A DNA stretch of 64,000 nucleotides from Cryptomeria japonica (lineage: Eukaryota > Streptophyta > Pinopsida > Cupressales > Cupressaceae): contig NC_081408.1 of NCBI RefSeq assembly GCF_030272615.1, positions 763,117,673-763,181,672 of the forward strand, written 5' to 3'. Positions 23,385-35,817 of the stretch are shown one piece after another. The notes under the pieces were generated by a model that searched no databases, had not been told where the DNA came from, and was given only the letters and a program-made list of their open reading frames with translations. A program made the position numbers and the translations under genes. Every line of letters starts with the position of its first letter. Positions within the stretch are counted from its first letter, which is position 1.

Positions 23385-25080
23385 CCATAGAAGGCTCCCC
23401 TTTGTATCAGTATATGTACCATTTTTGTATTGTAGACACCTGCGGGTGATCTTGTAGCCATATGATTCTTTTGACATCATTGTATCATGACACATTTTGA
23501 TTATATATGAGATGAGTCATTATATTTGCGGCAGCTATATGCATGTGTACCTTATGTGATGAAATGTTCTTATGTGATACATGTTTTATGATATGGATGC
23601 TTATATGATGTAATGCAATATATTTTTGTTCTTTTATGTTTTAGATGTGATGCATGATGCAAATGTGAATGTATGTAATGCAAATGAATATGATAATGCA
23701 AATGATTATTTACATAATGAAAATGTGAGATGTGCTAACATGTGTTGTATGCAGGATGTGATGTAGTTGTGATATCTATATGTATGTATGAAATGCTTAT
23801 ATGTGGTGATGCAGGTGTAACTATATGAAATGCAAATGTTTTTGGTGTGTCATCATACTCAGTCATGTGATAGCGGGCTACGCGGACTCGAGAAGGACGA
23901 TGGAAGTCAATCAAGAAAGGGGGATGGAAGATAGAAGATATGAACGTGAAAGAGCTTCTTGTGCGTTATCATCATTGAGCTTATTATGGCAAGTAGGTTA
24001 TGACAATCGAGGCATCTGTTCGGCCCAGAAAGTCATTGTACCTGTTTGCATGGAGATAAGACAGTCACAAACAAGGAATGCCCCAGTTCATACTAGACTC
24101 ACAGTGTCCTCATATCCTTGGACAAGTCATAGCATTACTAAAAGACAATCCACAGACAGCAAATGCAAATAGGTGACGATACCCCATCCTCGCCTTTCTA
24201 GTCAAAGACATCCTGGAGATAGAATCTCTAGTCAAAGACATCCTGGAAAAGCTAAAAGACATGTCACCAAAAGATAAAATCAAAAGAAAACCAAGACTCG
24301 ACACCAACATCCACTGTAGTCCTCAAGTTTAGTGTCTCTTGTCACTTGTTTAAGTCTTATTCGATTGTGGTCACAATGTTCACTTTCACAAAAAGGATAG
24401 ATAGCACTGAACCATATGTTGTCTGAGTCTGTTGAAAGATTTGATTTTGTTGAAGCCCATTGTTGCTGTTGTGTCTCATCTGAAACTGACTGAATCCATG
24501 AAACTGATACTTTATTGCGGAGAAGATGAAACTTTATTGCGGATCTGTGATGCAAATGTTGCTTTATTGCGGATTGTGCATGGATAGACTTGAAGGAAGC
24601 TGGAAGAAACTGTACTCCTCGAAACATGTGATGTTTTCAGTTCCACACCCATCACTAGACGTAGGATTTTGCCTTAGCCACAGATAGGATCTGATTTATT
24701 ATGGATGGAAAGGGAGGTTTATTATGGATGGCTAACCAATCTTAGGTAGATCAATAACAAGCTATGATGGGAATGGGTAAGTTTATTATGAACAAATAGG
24801 TTGTGAGTGTGTGCAAAGTGAAAGATGAAAGAGAATCCTGAAGGAGAGAGGAGCAAAGTCTCTACGCATGGCGCTGGTGACCCAGTTTTCACCATGGTAC
24901 TTGCCCAAGGCGCCACCGAAGTGGTTTTCACCGTTGGACGAAATTATTTCTCTTTATTTTTTTTGATTTTTCAATTTTTTTTTGTTGTCACAAGGCGCCT
25001 GTTTGCCAGGTTTTCACCATGTAACGATTTTTTTGTTTTATAATTTTTTTGTATTTTTGAATTAGGATGTTCCGAAGAGC
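23385..25080. other. Non-coding spacer between the PMD gene and pol in element B
   Basis: Holds several short repeats: degenerate ATGCAAATG units (23580-23830), a direct repeat of CTAGTCAAAGACATCCTGGA at 24198 and 24228, three TTTATTGCGGA units (24511, 24533, 24563), and repeated GGTTTTCACC boxes (24860-25020). No reliable coding frame on either strand. Confidence 0.5.
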
Positions 25081-28000
25081 TTATGTGTAGAACCTGCGAA
25101 GGTGCATGCTATTGATAGGATCCTCTAAGGGTTCACCTTCTGTAGTTGAGAGCTGATATGCCCCAGATCCATATACCGCTGTAATGATGTAAGGACCAAG
25201 CCAGTTTGGTTCGAACTTGCCCTTCTTATCTCTGTCTTGCTGATTCTTGGGGTTCTCTCTGAGTACTAAGTCACCTACCTCAAATGTGCGAGGCTTAACT
25301 TTGTGATTGTAACTGCGACTCATTCGTTGTTGGTAAGCCTTGAGATGATTAAAAGCAGTGTGCCTTCGTTCCTCCAGCAGTTCTAGTTCTTGTAAGCGAG
25401 AGACCCTGTAGTCTTCATTGTTGATTATGTTTCTCAAGGAGACCCGTAAAGAAGGTAGCTCGACCTCAATAGGCAAGATGGCTTCAGAGCCGTAGACAAG
25501 TGAGTAGGGTGTAGCTCCTGTGCTGGTGCATGTATGAGGTCTCCATGAATTTGACACTGCTTACACTTCTTGACAAACTGATATGCATCTTTTTCCATAG
25601 TAGGCCAGTAGTATCCAGTCCTGATGAGTTTCTTGGCCAAGGTAGGACCACTAGTATGCGGACCACATATCCCTTCATGCACTTCTCGTAACGCAATCTG
25701 AGCTTCGTCACTCTCTAAACATCTAAGAAGGGTGCCATCTAGACCTCGTCGGTATAGGATATCTGCTAAAATGACGTATCGAGAGGATTGGCGAATGAAA
25801 GTGCGGCGTTGATTGTTTGATAGATCGGGAGGTAAGATATTGTCGCGAAGGTATGTGAATATGGGACCATATAACTGGGATTCGGGACCAACAACACATA
25901 TCATTTCCGTAGGAGTGATCTCATATGACGGAATCAGCAGGTTGTCTACCAGGAATTCATAGCAGGTCTCATTTTGCGGTAGATCAATGAGCGAAGCAAT
26001 TGTAGCCATGGCATCAGCAACGCGATTCTGTTCTCTTGGTATCTGCTCAAACTCTATCTTTGCAAAGTGCTGTTTCAGATCATCTACCAGTTGTTTGTAA
26101 GGCATTAGCTTTTCATCTTTTGTTTGATAATCATCAGTTGCTTGACGGATGACAAGTTGAGAATCCCCAACAACACGAAGTTCCTGGATCTTCCACTGAA
26201 CTGCAATTCTTAATCCAGTTGTTAATGCCTCGTATTCCGCTATATTGTTAGTGCACGGAAATGATAAGCGGTATGACTTTGGTATAGAATCACCTTGGGG
26301 AGTTATAAAGAGTATACCTGCTCCTGCCCCGTGCTGTGTGTATGAGCCGTCAAAATATAATTGCCATGGCTTTGCAGGTGATATTGTTAGAATGGACTCA
26401 TTTGGAAATTCTGACTGTAGAGGAACATCATCTATCATGGGAGCATCTTCCAATTGATCTGCAATGGCTTGTCCTTTGATTGCTTTCCTGTCCACGTACT
26501 CAATGTCAAATTCACTCAGAATCATTACCCACTTGGCCAGCCGCCCAGTAAGTGTAGCTTTGTTGAGAAGATATTTTAGTGGATCAATTCTGGCAATCAA
26601 CTTAGTCTTGTGAGTGAGCATATAATGTCGTAACTTCTGTGAAGCAAAGACCACAATGAGACATGCACGTTCGATTGGAGTGTAGTTTAGCTCATATCCC
26701 ACCAATGTGCGACTGATATAGTAGACTGCTTTTTCCTTGCCGTCAGGTATTTGTTGTGCTAGGAGTGCCCCCAGTGCCGTTGGAGTAGCTGATATGTAGA
26801 GTAACAAAGGTTGATTTGGAATTGGTGGCATCAAGACTGGTGGGTTCAAAAGATAATCTTTGAGCGTCTGAAAACCCTGTTGACAGTTCTCATCCCATTT
26901 GAACTTGATGTTTTTGTGTAGCAGGTGCTAGAAAGGGTTACACTTATCTGCAAGTTGTGCTATGAATCTTCGTATGGACTGGAGTCTCCCTTGTAAAGAT
27001 CAAAGTTGACTGATATTCTTGGGTGGCGGCATGTCCAAGATAGCCTTGACTTTTGCTGGATCAGCTTCTATTCCTCTTTTAGACACAATGAATCCTAGGA
27101 GCTTCCCGGAGGTTACTCCAAAGACACATTTCTTTGGGTTTAATCTTACCTTGTATTTTTCCAGCCTATCAAAGACAACTGAAAGTATGTCCAAGTGTAT
27201 GTTTCTGTCTATTGATTTTCCCAAAAGATCGTCAACATAATCTTCCACGGTTATGTGCATGAGATCATGAAAAATAGTGGTCATCGCTCTTTGATAAGTG
27301 GCGCCTGCATTTTTCAGCCCAAAGGGCATGACATTCCAATAGAAGGTTCCCCATGGACAAGTGAATGATGTTTTATGTTGATCTTCAGGTGCAATCCTGA
27401 TCTGATTATATCCAGAAAATCCGTCCATTAAAGATAACATTTCATGGCCTGCTGTGAGATCAACGATCAAGTCAATGTTTGGTAATGGGAAATCGTCCTT
27501 TGGACAAGCCTTGTTGATATCCCTGAAGTCTGTACATATTCGGATGCTGCGATCTGGTTTGCTGACAGGTACTAAATTGGAAATCCATTCAGGATAATCA
27601 ATTGGGCGTATGAATCCGACATCCAATAATTTCTCTAGCTCTGCCTTGACTAGCAATGCCACTTGTGGATGCATTTTCCTTAATTTCTGCTTTACTGGTT
27701 TTGCCCTTGGTTTGACTGTTAAATGATGCATCACCAAATCCGGGTCTAGCCCAGGCATATCCGCGTAAGACCATGCGAAGTTGATTTGTCGTCCCTTAAA
27801 GAAGCTTATGAATTTTGCTCTCTCGGCCTCTGTCAATGATTGAGCCAAAAATATGTTGTGTGGAACCTCTGCTGTACCAATGTTTGTCTTTATAGTCTCC
27901 TCTACCAACATGGATGATTTTTCCTCGTATGATGCTGGGAGAGTGTTGAGCCTTCCATCTTCGGGTGCCTCAGAGAGGTTTTCACCCTCAGATATGTCCT

Positions 28001-29462
28001 TTCTTTTTACTTTTTTGGAGTCAGATAGTGCCACAGTGTGGTTTTCGCCATAAGACCCTTGTTTTGTTTTTATTTTCACATTTTTGCGACTAGAAGGCCC
28101 GACACCCTCACCAAAGTATGCTATGTTGTTGAGCTCTATGGCGTATCCTGCTTTGTGGTCTCCAGGGGGAAGATCATCTCGAATGCCAAGGTAATCGATA
28201 ATAGCTTCGTCATTTTGAAATGTATCAAATTGTGCTGGTCCTTCATGATCCCAGTCAATGAGTTGAGGATGAACAAGGGGAAGGTCTTTAGTGCTTTCAG
28301 GGTTTGCAGGACTAATAGTGAAGATGTGGTTATATTCAGGTATGTCAAGGTAATCGTCGAGGTCATCGATGGCACTCTCCTCATTAGTTTCGATCGTGAG
28401 CGAATCCAAATTGTCATCACTAGTAGAGCCTTCTGGGACAGGTGTCCTCATCCTATGTGATTTTGACCTAGGACCTTGAAACGAAGCTTGTGCGGGATCC
28501 TTATGGGTTGGTTCTTGACCAACTCTGAACTTTTTGTAAAATTCCTCCTCCTCTGTGGGTTCATCTGGCTCTCTGAATGTTTCAGTGAGCTCATAGTCAC
28601 TGGAGGATTTGTCTGAACCCCATTCCCACTCATTGGAGTCTGTGGAATAGTAATCCTCTTGTTGAACTTCGGCAACTTTAATTCGCCATACCTCTTTTGT
28701 TCTTTTATTATGTAGTCTGGGATTCAGAAAACCAAGCCCCTTGGAGCGTTCCCTTCTTGTAGTTAGCTCAGGTTGTAAGGGCTCCATGACACCTTCTTTG
28801 CGTAGTCCGAGAGGGCTTTTTCCATCATACCCGAATATTTGCAGAATTTTGAAGCCTTTGCCATAGTTCTCACAGGGTATAATAATCTGATCATGTGTGT
28901 CCTCTTCAACGTCCTTATAGAGCATTTTATATAAATTTTCTTCTTCTAGTTCACCCCATTTTTGAAAGATGGTAGGATCCCATTTGAGTATCATGATGGG
29001 GATTTGCTTGTTAGGATGTGGCCTCCCATATTCCTTGGGAGAGCTCATGACTTTTCGTAAAAACATTGTTTGATTCAGAGCGTATTCTCCTATGCCTTTG
29101 TCTTGAAACTTGGCTCTAAGTTCACCTTGTTTGGATGTCGAGGGCTTTAATGACTCAGGATCAATATATGCTGAAGAAGGAGTAGCCTCACGATTGCTGG
29201 GGATGATAATCTCGGTATGTGATCTCAAGTTATTACAATATATGAATGGATTTGGATCACCATTGACCGTTACCTCGACTCCATTGTGAGGAAACTTAAT
29301 GCACTGATGGTATGTTGATGGGACTGCCCTCATTTCATGAATCCACGGACGTCCTAGCAATATGTTATACATGAGATCTAGATCTAGGACTTGACAAACC
29401 ACATCCTTTGTGACTGGCCCTATTCTTAGTGGTAAGGTGACCGTGCCCTTGGACGAGCGCTC
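25081..29462 (-). pseudogene. Element B pol: protease end, G-patch, RT, two RNase H domains, truncated integrase
   Basis: Minus strand from 29462. The protease tail (LDLMYNILLGRPW) is followed by a G-patch-like segment (GFKILQIFGYDGKSPLGLRK, about 28790-28860). RT follows with RICTDFRDINKACPKDDFP, LMDGFSGYNQIRIAPEDQ and YVDD at about 27230, then native RNase H (YISATPTALGALLAQQ) and a second RNase H (YFDGSYTQHGAGAG, EYEALTTGL, IPREQNRVADAMA). The integrase zinc finger has VHEGICGPH and CKQCQIHGD. A TGA at 27000-27002 replaces the CGG seen in element D. At about 25511-25540 the frame jumps from just after the zinc finger to ATPYSLVYGSEAILPIE, so the catalytic core (both Asp and the Glu) is missing. 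The C-terminal domain (FEVGDLVLR, GPYIITAVYGSGAYQL) remains. Confidence 0.85.
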
Positions 29463-30169
29463 TTCATTTATCCTCTTCTAGCCTTATTTCTCATTTAAAT
29501 AAATACATTTATTTATTTAAATTATCCTTTTCCTAAATTAAATAAATATTTAATTTATTTAATTGTCCTACTTCTTCTATTAATTAAATAAATCTTTATT
29601 TATTTAATTAATTCATTATCTTTTTCTACACATGACACATGTTATTCATCTCTTAATTCATACATTACCTACCCCTTTCATTATTTTACTATTTTCTCTA
29701 CCTACCCTCTAATCCTAGCCGACCTCCTTTTACACCTCTCAATCTTATCCCTCCATTTCATATTGTGTCTTCTATTTAAGAAGATGCTTTCTTCATTGTC
29801 AAATCCTAATGACCCTAATCACTCATGCTAATCAAGCATTCTAATGACTAATGACTGATTTTGGAGTACTTGGCTACACTACAATTCCACTTACAACCAC
29901 ATTCCGTTCTTTGTTGAGCTCTTGTGCATATAAAAATCTGAGAGCAAATATATCAAGCAAGATCAATGGAGATAGGAAGAATGGAGATCAAAACCCTATT
30001 GGACATGTGATGGTATAATCTTTGTGATTTTGAGTTATTTTGCATTGTCTTAGGTTATCTTCATATGTTATGGTGGATCTTTGTTCATTGTTAGGCTAGG
30101 GTTTAGTGGTTGGATTCATTTTAGCCTTGCAATATTGTTGTTTATTGTTATCCATTTTCACCATAAACA
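29463..30169 (+). repeat. Partial LTR of element B in plus orientation (lacks about 117 bp of its start)
   Basis: Matches the LTR of element D from TTCATTTATCCTC onward and ends ACCATAAACA before the PBS. It lacks the TG end and first palindrome. AT-rich palindromes are retained. Confidence 0.85.
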
Positions 30170-30172
30170 TTT

Positions 30173-30190
30173 TGGCACGCCCGGTGGGAC
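30173..30190 (+). promoter_or_regulatory. Primer binding site of element B
   Basis: TGGCACGCCCGGTGGGAC begins three bases after the LTR end and is identical to that of element D. TGG fits a tRNA CCA end; the tRNA species is not assigned. It marks the original 5' end of the element. Confidence 0.8.
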
Positions 30191-32390
30191 TCTTGTCCCT
30201 TTGCATTTAACATTTTTGTTGCAGATTTCGCATTTTTGAAGTTGCAGATCGGACAATTTTCGACAACATTTTAGGTTTTTTCGCATCTGCGAGTGTTCGG
30301 ATCGCGTTTTTGTGTTTCAGAAGCATCTGCAATATCTTTAATCGCGTCTGTGTTTTTTTGCCAGATTTTATTTTTGCAGGTTTCTGGAACCGCATCTGTG
30401 AATTCAAACCGCGTCTATGATTGATCTTATCGTGTCTGTGTTCGGGAATAGCGTCTGCGGTATCCAAGCGCATCTGTGAATTACAGAACCGCGTCTGTGT
30501 AATACAGACGCATCTGTGTCTGGTATAGAGGCGTCTGTGCTTTCTGTTTTGCAATTTCAGTTTTTCTGAGATTCGGGTTTTCGGATTTTGTACTTAGGGT
30601 TTCAGATCTGGTTTATTTTCGGCTAACCCTTGCAGATCTAGCTAACCAAGTTTGTGCAGCTTGCTTTGGAGGCAAAAACGTTTTTGTTGAAGGCCCCTTT
30701 TCACAAAGTCTTTTGGGTTTTCTAAAATTTACCTAACTTGTGTGCTTGCAGGAAGGGGTGATCATTTGAAACAACCCAAACTACTAACAATTTTATTGCA
30801 GGGCCTTAGCTAGGGTTTTGTAGTTTTGTTGTGTGCCTTGTTTTCATAGATTAGCAAACACTTCCATTGGTGCACTAAAATTGAATCATTGTCTTTTGTG
30901 TCTTCAGCAATAGGCTCTTTTTGTTTAATCTTTAGAGGGCCTGTCTTCCCGTGTGGTCATTAGGACTACTAGTGAGAAGAGAACGACCCAAGTGGTAGCG
31001 AGGAAAACCCACCTCATCCAAACCACTATAATCAAATGTATTCATGGTGAAAACTATGAATAACGTGTGCTGATTAGTTCATACCGACACTATGTCTCCC
31101 CATAAACCCGTTTGATCAAATTTATTTGATCATTTGTAGGGCGTAACCCCTACCGGCTGGGAGCCTTCTGTATTTTCAGAGCTGAAAGTGCCACATGTAT
31201 GGCCACACGAGCGGATGCCCTTACTAGCACCTCTTTGTTTTAGATTCCCAAATCCTTCTAGTTGTTGAGGTAGGAGGTCGGACCTCTGGTAGCGGCCCAC
31301 ACACATACGGTTCTTAGTAGAGATACAAAGTTTGCCATGGGGAGTTTTCATGGGGACTGATGCTTGGCTGACCCAAGAAGTGAGTGCCGAGGGTGGAGCC
31401 AGTGAGGTCAAGCATCTAAGTATCCGCTCTGAATAGCGTAGCCTCGGGGGTAAAACCCTATGTGGGATCAATAACTATTGTCTTGGCCAGCCCTAAGATT
31501 TGTGCTTGTCTTATGCTAAACACTCAAACATTCAAGACAAAACAGCAAAACATTGTGTCTTTTGTGTCTTCAAGTGTATGCAAAAACTTTTTTACATCAA
31601 ACAACACACTTTTGGAGTCTAAACAGTTTGCAAACATTGAGTCATCAACATTGTGTCCTCTTGTCACGAAAAACAGTCGAAAAATCAGATTTGGTCACAA
31701 CAAAACAACTTCACAGATAGGAAAAATTGCACTAAGGTTACAGAAACGTGTCTGTGTCTATTCAAACCGCGTCTGCGTCAGATAAGCGCGTCTGTGAAGT
31801 ACAGAATAGCGTCTATGTTTTTATCAGCGTCTGTGTCAAATAGAGAGGCGTCTGTGTCTGGGAATCGCGTCTGTGAAGTATACAGAGGCGTCTGTGTCAG
31901 GATTTGAAAACTTTAACAGTCAAGCAAACAAAGAAAATCAGTTTCGGCATACTTGAGCTTCTTAGGTTGTCTCTTCAGGTTTCATCTAGCATTCAGCCTG
32001 TTCTAAGGTTTCACACAGTCCATCATTGCTTCACATCTCATTTTACATTCATACTTGTCTAAACTTGAGTCAAAAAGGTCACTTGCTTGTCCTCACTATA
32101 CTCTTTCAACACACTACATACAACTACATTTTGCTAAGTGGTCCCTCATCAAGGTTTCTTACCTTTGGGTCTCATTTGGTCTTACTTAGAGTCAAGGTCA
32201 GCTTACCTCATCAAGAGAAACTATCCTCTCTTTGGAAGTCACACCTACTCTACTACTTACATACTTGGTCTTACACTTTGGGCATTGCAAGTACACCTCA
32301 AGATTCACTTACACTCCATACAACTCTTGGTCTTCCATACTCTCGTCATTTTTCATCTAGTCTCTCACATCTTGGTCTAACACCTAGTTC
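30191..32390 (+). promoter_or_regulatory. Long leader of element B with two GCGTCTGTG arrays
   Basis: 2.2 kb without a sense coding frame between PBS and gag. GCGTCTGTG-type motifs cluster at 30280-30540 and 31744-31899. The segment 30940-31480 is almost identical to 56005-56560 in element D. A role in packaging, translation or transcription is possible; nothing in the sequence decides which. Confidence 0.65.
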
Positions 32391-35072
32391 ATGGTTGAAA
32401 CCCGCCTTCAAAAATCTAGGAGAATAGCTAAAGAAGCTCAAGAATCCGTAAACATGAGTTCTTATGAGTATGACAATGATCTATTCTACAATCCTGAGCA
32501 CACTACATTACCAGACATGAATGTTTATAGACACAATCCAAATGTGGAAAACACAAACACTATAAACAACAATGCTACACACAATGACACAGTGGACAAC
32601 TCTTCAATATTATCAGCAGACATAGAAGAATCCATAATGAATCCTCAATTCAATAGATTGGTTGAAGAGATAATGAGGAGAGATCGACAATACTTTCTAA
32701 ACATGATGGCACATAGTGGAGCTAAAATACCACATGATTTTGACTTATCTCAACTTATGGAAAGTCGACCCTCACAACAAACTCAACCCAACATGGATCA
32801 AAGGAGACCAAATAGTGGAGGAAATAGAGGACCGAATAATATGATGCCGGAGTCACCATCAGCTTTGCTTCAAAAGCCAGCAATCCCACATACACAAGCT
32901 CAAACATATGATACTTACACTCAAAGACCATCATGGAGGCCTTATGCTCAGACACATGCTCAAGGTGTGGATCAATCAAAACAAGTGGATACTCAAGGAC
33001 ATCCTCAAAATTTTGACACAAGGAGACCTCATGTCAAAATTGGGGGCAACACAATGGAAAATGAAAGGCCTATTGAATATGGTTTATACACACAAAATAG
33101 ATATGGGGTCCCTCAACATGAAGTTATGCCAAGTGCTCCATATATGCCACATCAATATAGACCTCCATATGGACATGTCTATGATCAGTATCATCCATAC
33201 ATGCAACAAGCTCCTCCTCAAATGGGCATTTCAAACATGGGGTATGCTACAAGAAATCAATCTCCTCCCAAAAATAATTTGGAGCAACAAATAAGAGATT
33301 TACAAAAGAAAATGGAGGACATGAGTACACCAAAACCTACATACACTATGAGAGATATATGTCCTTATCCCTTTGATAAGAGCATTCCAATGCCTCCATT
33401 TCCTCCACACTTTGTAACGCCAAAATTTGACAAATATAGAGGGAGAGGAGACCCCAAGGCACACATACGACAATTCTTCACAGCTTGCATTGAGGTAGCG
33501 GCAGAAGAAACATACTTGATGAGGTTGTTCCCACAGAGCTTAGGCGATCAAGCTATGGAATGGTCTTCTCAATTACCTCCTGGCATTAAGTCATGGGGCG
33601 ACTTAGCGGAGGCATTCATTCAGCATTTCTCTTACAACATTGAAACAGATGTCTCATTTACTACCTTGTGCAATACTAAACAAAAGGAAGGAGAATCTTT
33701 CGCAACATTTTTACAGAGATGGAGAAACTTAGCTAGCAGATGCTCTTGTGAAATCCCGCAGAAACAAATGGTGGAGATGTTCACACAAAACGTTAATAAG
33801 GCTATTGGCTATGATCTCAGAAAAGCTTGTTTGTCTACATTCAAGGAGGTTATTGAAAAGGGCCTAGCAACAGAAAAGGTCTTAATTGAACAAGGAGTCA
33901 TTAAGATATTCAAAGAAAACAAAGAGGACTTTAAAGGAAAGGACAAACCAAAATTTTGGAACAAGAACAAGAACACAGTTAATGATGGTGTTGTTGATGC
34001 TAATACAGTGAGACCAAAGTTCATCTTTTCTGGATCAAGTTCTACCAACAATCAGGTGAACACTCAAACAAATTCTAGACCACGAAGGAAGTACACTCCA
34101 TTGGGGGAACCACTTGAATCAGTATTCAAAAAGCTTGTAGCAAACAAAGTAATTACAGTTCCAGATTTTCCTCCTTATGAACCAAAGGTAAAACCAAATT
34201 GGTGGAATGATGATGAGTATTGTGAGTTTCATAAGAGCAAGGGTCACAAGACAAGTAATTGCCATCGATTGAAAAACATTGTGCAAGATCTCATTGACAG
34301 AGGAGATATAGAGATTGAGGGACATTCATCTAATCAAGAACATGAGGTGTTTAAGGAACCATTCCCAAAACATGACAAAGGAAAAGGCAAAGTCACAGAT
34401 GATCAAGCCAATTACACTAGAGCACCTTACAATTATGATTCTACTATCAATCACATCTCAATGGACAATCATATCTCTACCATTACTATCAAAAACAAAA
34501 ATCCTGAGAATCCTTCTCAGAGACCCAAAATTGTCCTAAAAGGTGTGGGATCTTCGTCCGAATCTACCTCTGAATGTCATGTTACAACCCGCCGAGGTAA
34601 GATTACATTACCAGGTGCCTCCACTAAGAATACCAATCTTTCATCAACCAAGCCTGAGTACGACCTTGTAGAACAACTAGGGAAGACACCTGCACTCATC
34701 TCTATTCTTGAGCTCTTACGTATATCTCCTGCACATAAAGCTATCCTTGACAAAATCTTGAGAGATATTGCCGTCCCTACTGATCTGAACGTGGACCAGT
34801 TTCAAGCCATGGTGGGATACCTATCCGTTCCACACTCCCGCACATTCACAGAAGCCGATGACGCCTCCATAAGTCAGCCACATAATGCACCTCTACATGT
34901 TGAAGCCTTCATACATAAACATAGAATAAAGCGAGTCCTGATAGATGGAGGAGCAGGTCTTAATATTTGTACATTGAGCACCATCAGACAATTGGGATAT
35001 TCTGACAAAGCTGTAAATTCTACAAACCAAATCACCATTAAGGCTAAAATGAATCCAACCACTAAACCCTAG
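32391..35072 (+). pseudogene. Element B gag with N-terminal part of protease, fused into LTR
   Basis: Open for 893 codons from ATG 32391. It has a disordered Gln/Pro/Tyr-rich N-terminal third and a gag domain (PKFDKYRGRGDPKAHIRQF, MRLFPQSLGDQAMEWSSQL, AFIQHFSYNIETD). A CxxH..H..C knuckle-like segment (YCEFHKSKGHKTSNCH, about 34215-34262) and a protease-like loop (VLIDGGAGLNIC, about 34937-34970) follow. The last codons (after TIKA) come from the LTR because of the inversion junction at 35040, so the natural gag-pol continuation is lost. The frame itself has no stop, unlike element D. Confidence 0.85.
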
Positions 35073-35812
35073 CCTAACAATGAACAAAGATCCACCATAA
35101 CATATGAAGATAACCTAAGACAATGCAAAATAACTCAAAATCACAAAGATTATACCATCACATGTCCAATAGGGTTTTGATCTCCATTCTTCCTATCTCC
35201 ATTGATCTTGCTTGATATATTTGCTCTCAGATTTTTATATGCACAAGAGCTCAACAAAGAACGGAATGTGGTTGTAAGTGGAATTGTAGTGTAGCCAAGT
35301 ACTCCAAAATCAGTCATTAGTCATTAGAATGCTTGATTAGCATGAGTGATTAGGGTCATTAGGGTTTGACAATGAAGAAAGCATCTTCTTAAATAGAAGA
35401 CACAATATGAAATGGAGGGATAAGATTGAGAGGTGTAAAAGGAGGTCGGCTAGGATTAGAGGGTAGGTAGAGAAAATAGTAAAATAATGAAAGGGGTAGG
35501 TAATGTATGAATTAAGAGATGAATGACATGTGTCATGTGTAGAAAAAGATAATGAATTAATTAAATAAATAAAGATTTATTTAATTAATAGAAGAAGTAG
35601 GACAATTAAATAAATAAAATATTTATTTAATTTAGGAAAAGGATAATTTAAATAAATAAATGTATTTATTTAAATGAGAAATAAGGCTAGAAGAGGATAA
35701 ATGAATTAATTAAATAAATAAAAATTTATTTAATTAATAGAAGAATTAGGCTTAGATAATTAAATAAATAAAATATTTATTTAATTAGACATGACAATTT
35801 TAGGTGTCTACA
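35040..35812 (-). repeat. LTR of element B, right, lacking 41 bp at its inner end
   Basis: Matches 19458-20237 in the same orientation and ends GTCTACA before the GATAG duplication. The missing 41 bp include the CA end next to which the PBS should lie. Confidence 0.88.
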
Positions 35813-35817
35813 GATAG

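Larger units (their letters stand above)
29463..35039 (+). other. Inverted 5' half of element B (LTR piece, PBS, leader, gag)
   Basis: This block runs in the opposite direction to pol and the outer LTRs. Left junction: pol ends at GCTCTTCAT and continues as LTR ATTTATCC, sharing TTCAT. Right junction: gag ends ACCATTAAGGCT and continues as LTR AAAATGAATCC, sharing AAGGCT. In element D the two coding breakpoints are only about 7 bp apart (60217 and 60225), inside the protease region. Confidence 0.85.
19417..35812 (-). mobile_element. Element B: Tat-type Ty3/gypsy element inserted in A's 3' LTR, internally inverted
   Basis: Begins TGTTTATGG and ends GTCTACA, flanked by GATAG at 19412-19416 and 35813-35817. 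Left to right on the + strand: LTR in minus orientation (19417-20237), PPT (20238-20251), antisense PMD gene, pol in minus orientation (25081-29462), then an inverted block in plus orientation (LTR piece, PBS, leader, gag; 29463-35039), then a minus-oriented LTR missing 41 bp (35040-35812). The outer LTRs are nearly identical (by eye one substitution and one 8-bp ATTAGTC-type indel), so the insertion is recent. An integrase-core deletion and a stop before the RT connection region make it non-autonomous. Confidence 0.88.

Noticed and set aside
31130-31471. 113-codon antisense frame in the B leader (114 in D)
   Set aside because: Not accepted as a gene: no known motif, and conservation is equally explained by a constrained non-coding leader. 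Kept only as part of the leader finding.
29463-35812. Two separate, head-to-head elements instead of an inversion in element B
   Set aside because: Gag and pol breakpoints match the same site to within 7 bp, and the GATAG duplications enclose the whole block with no duplications at inner junctions, so a single rearranged element is simpler.
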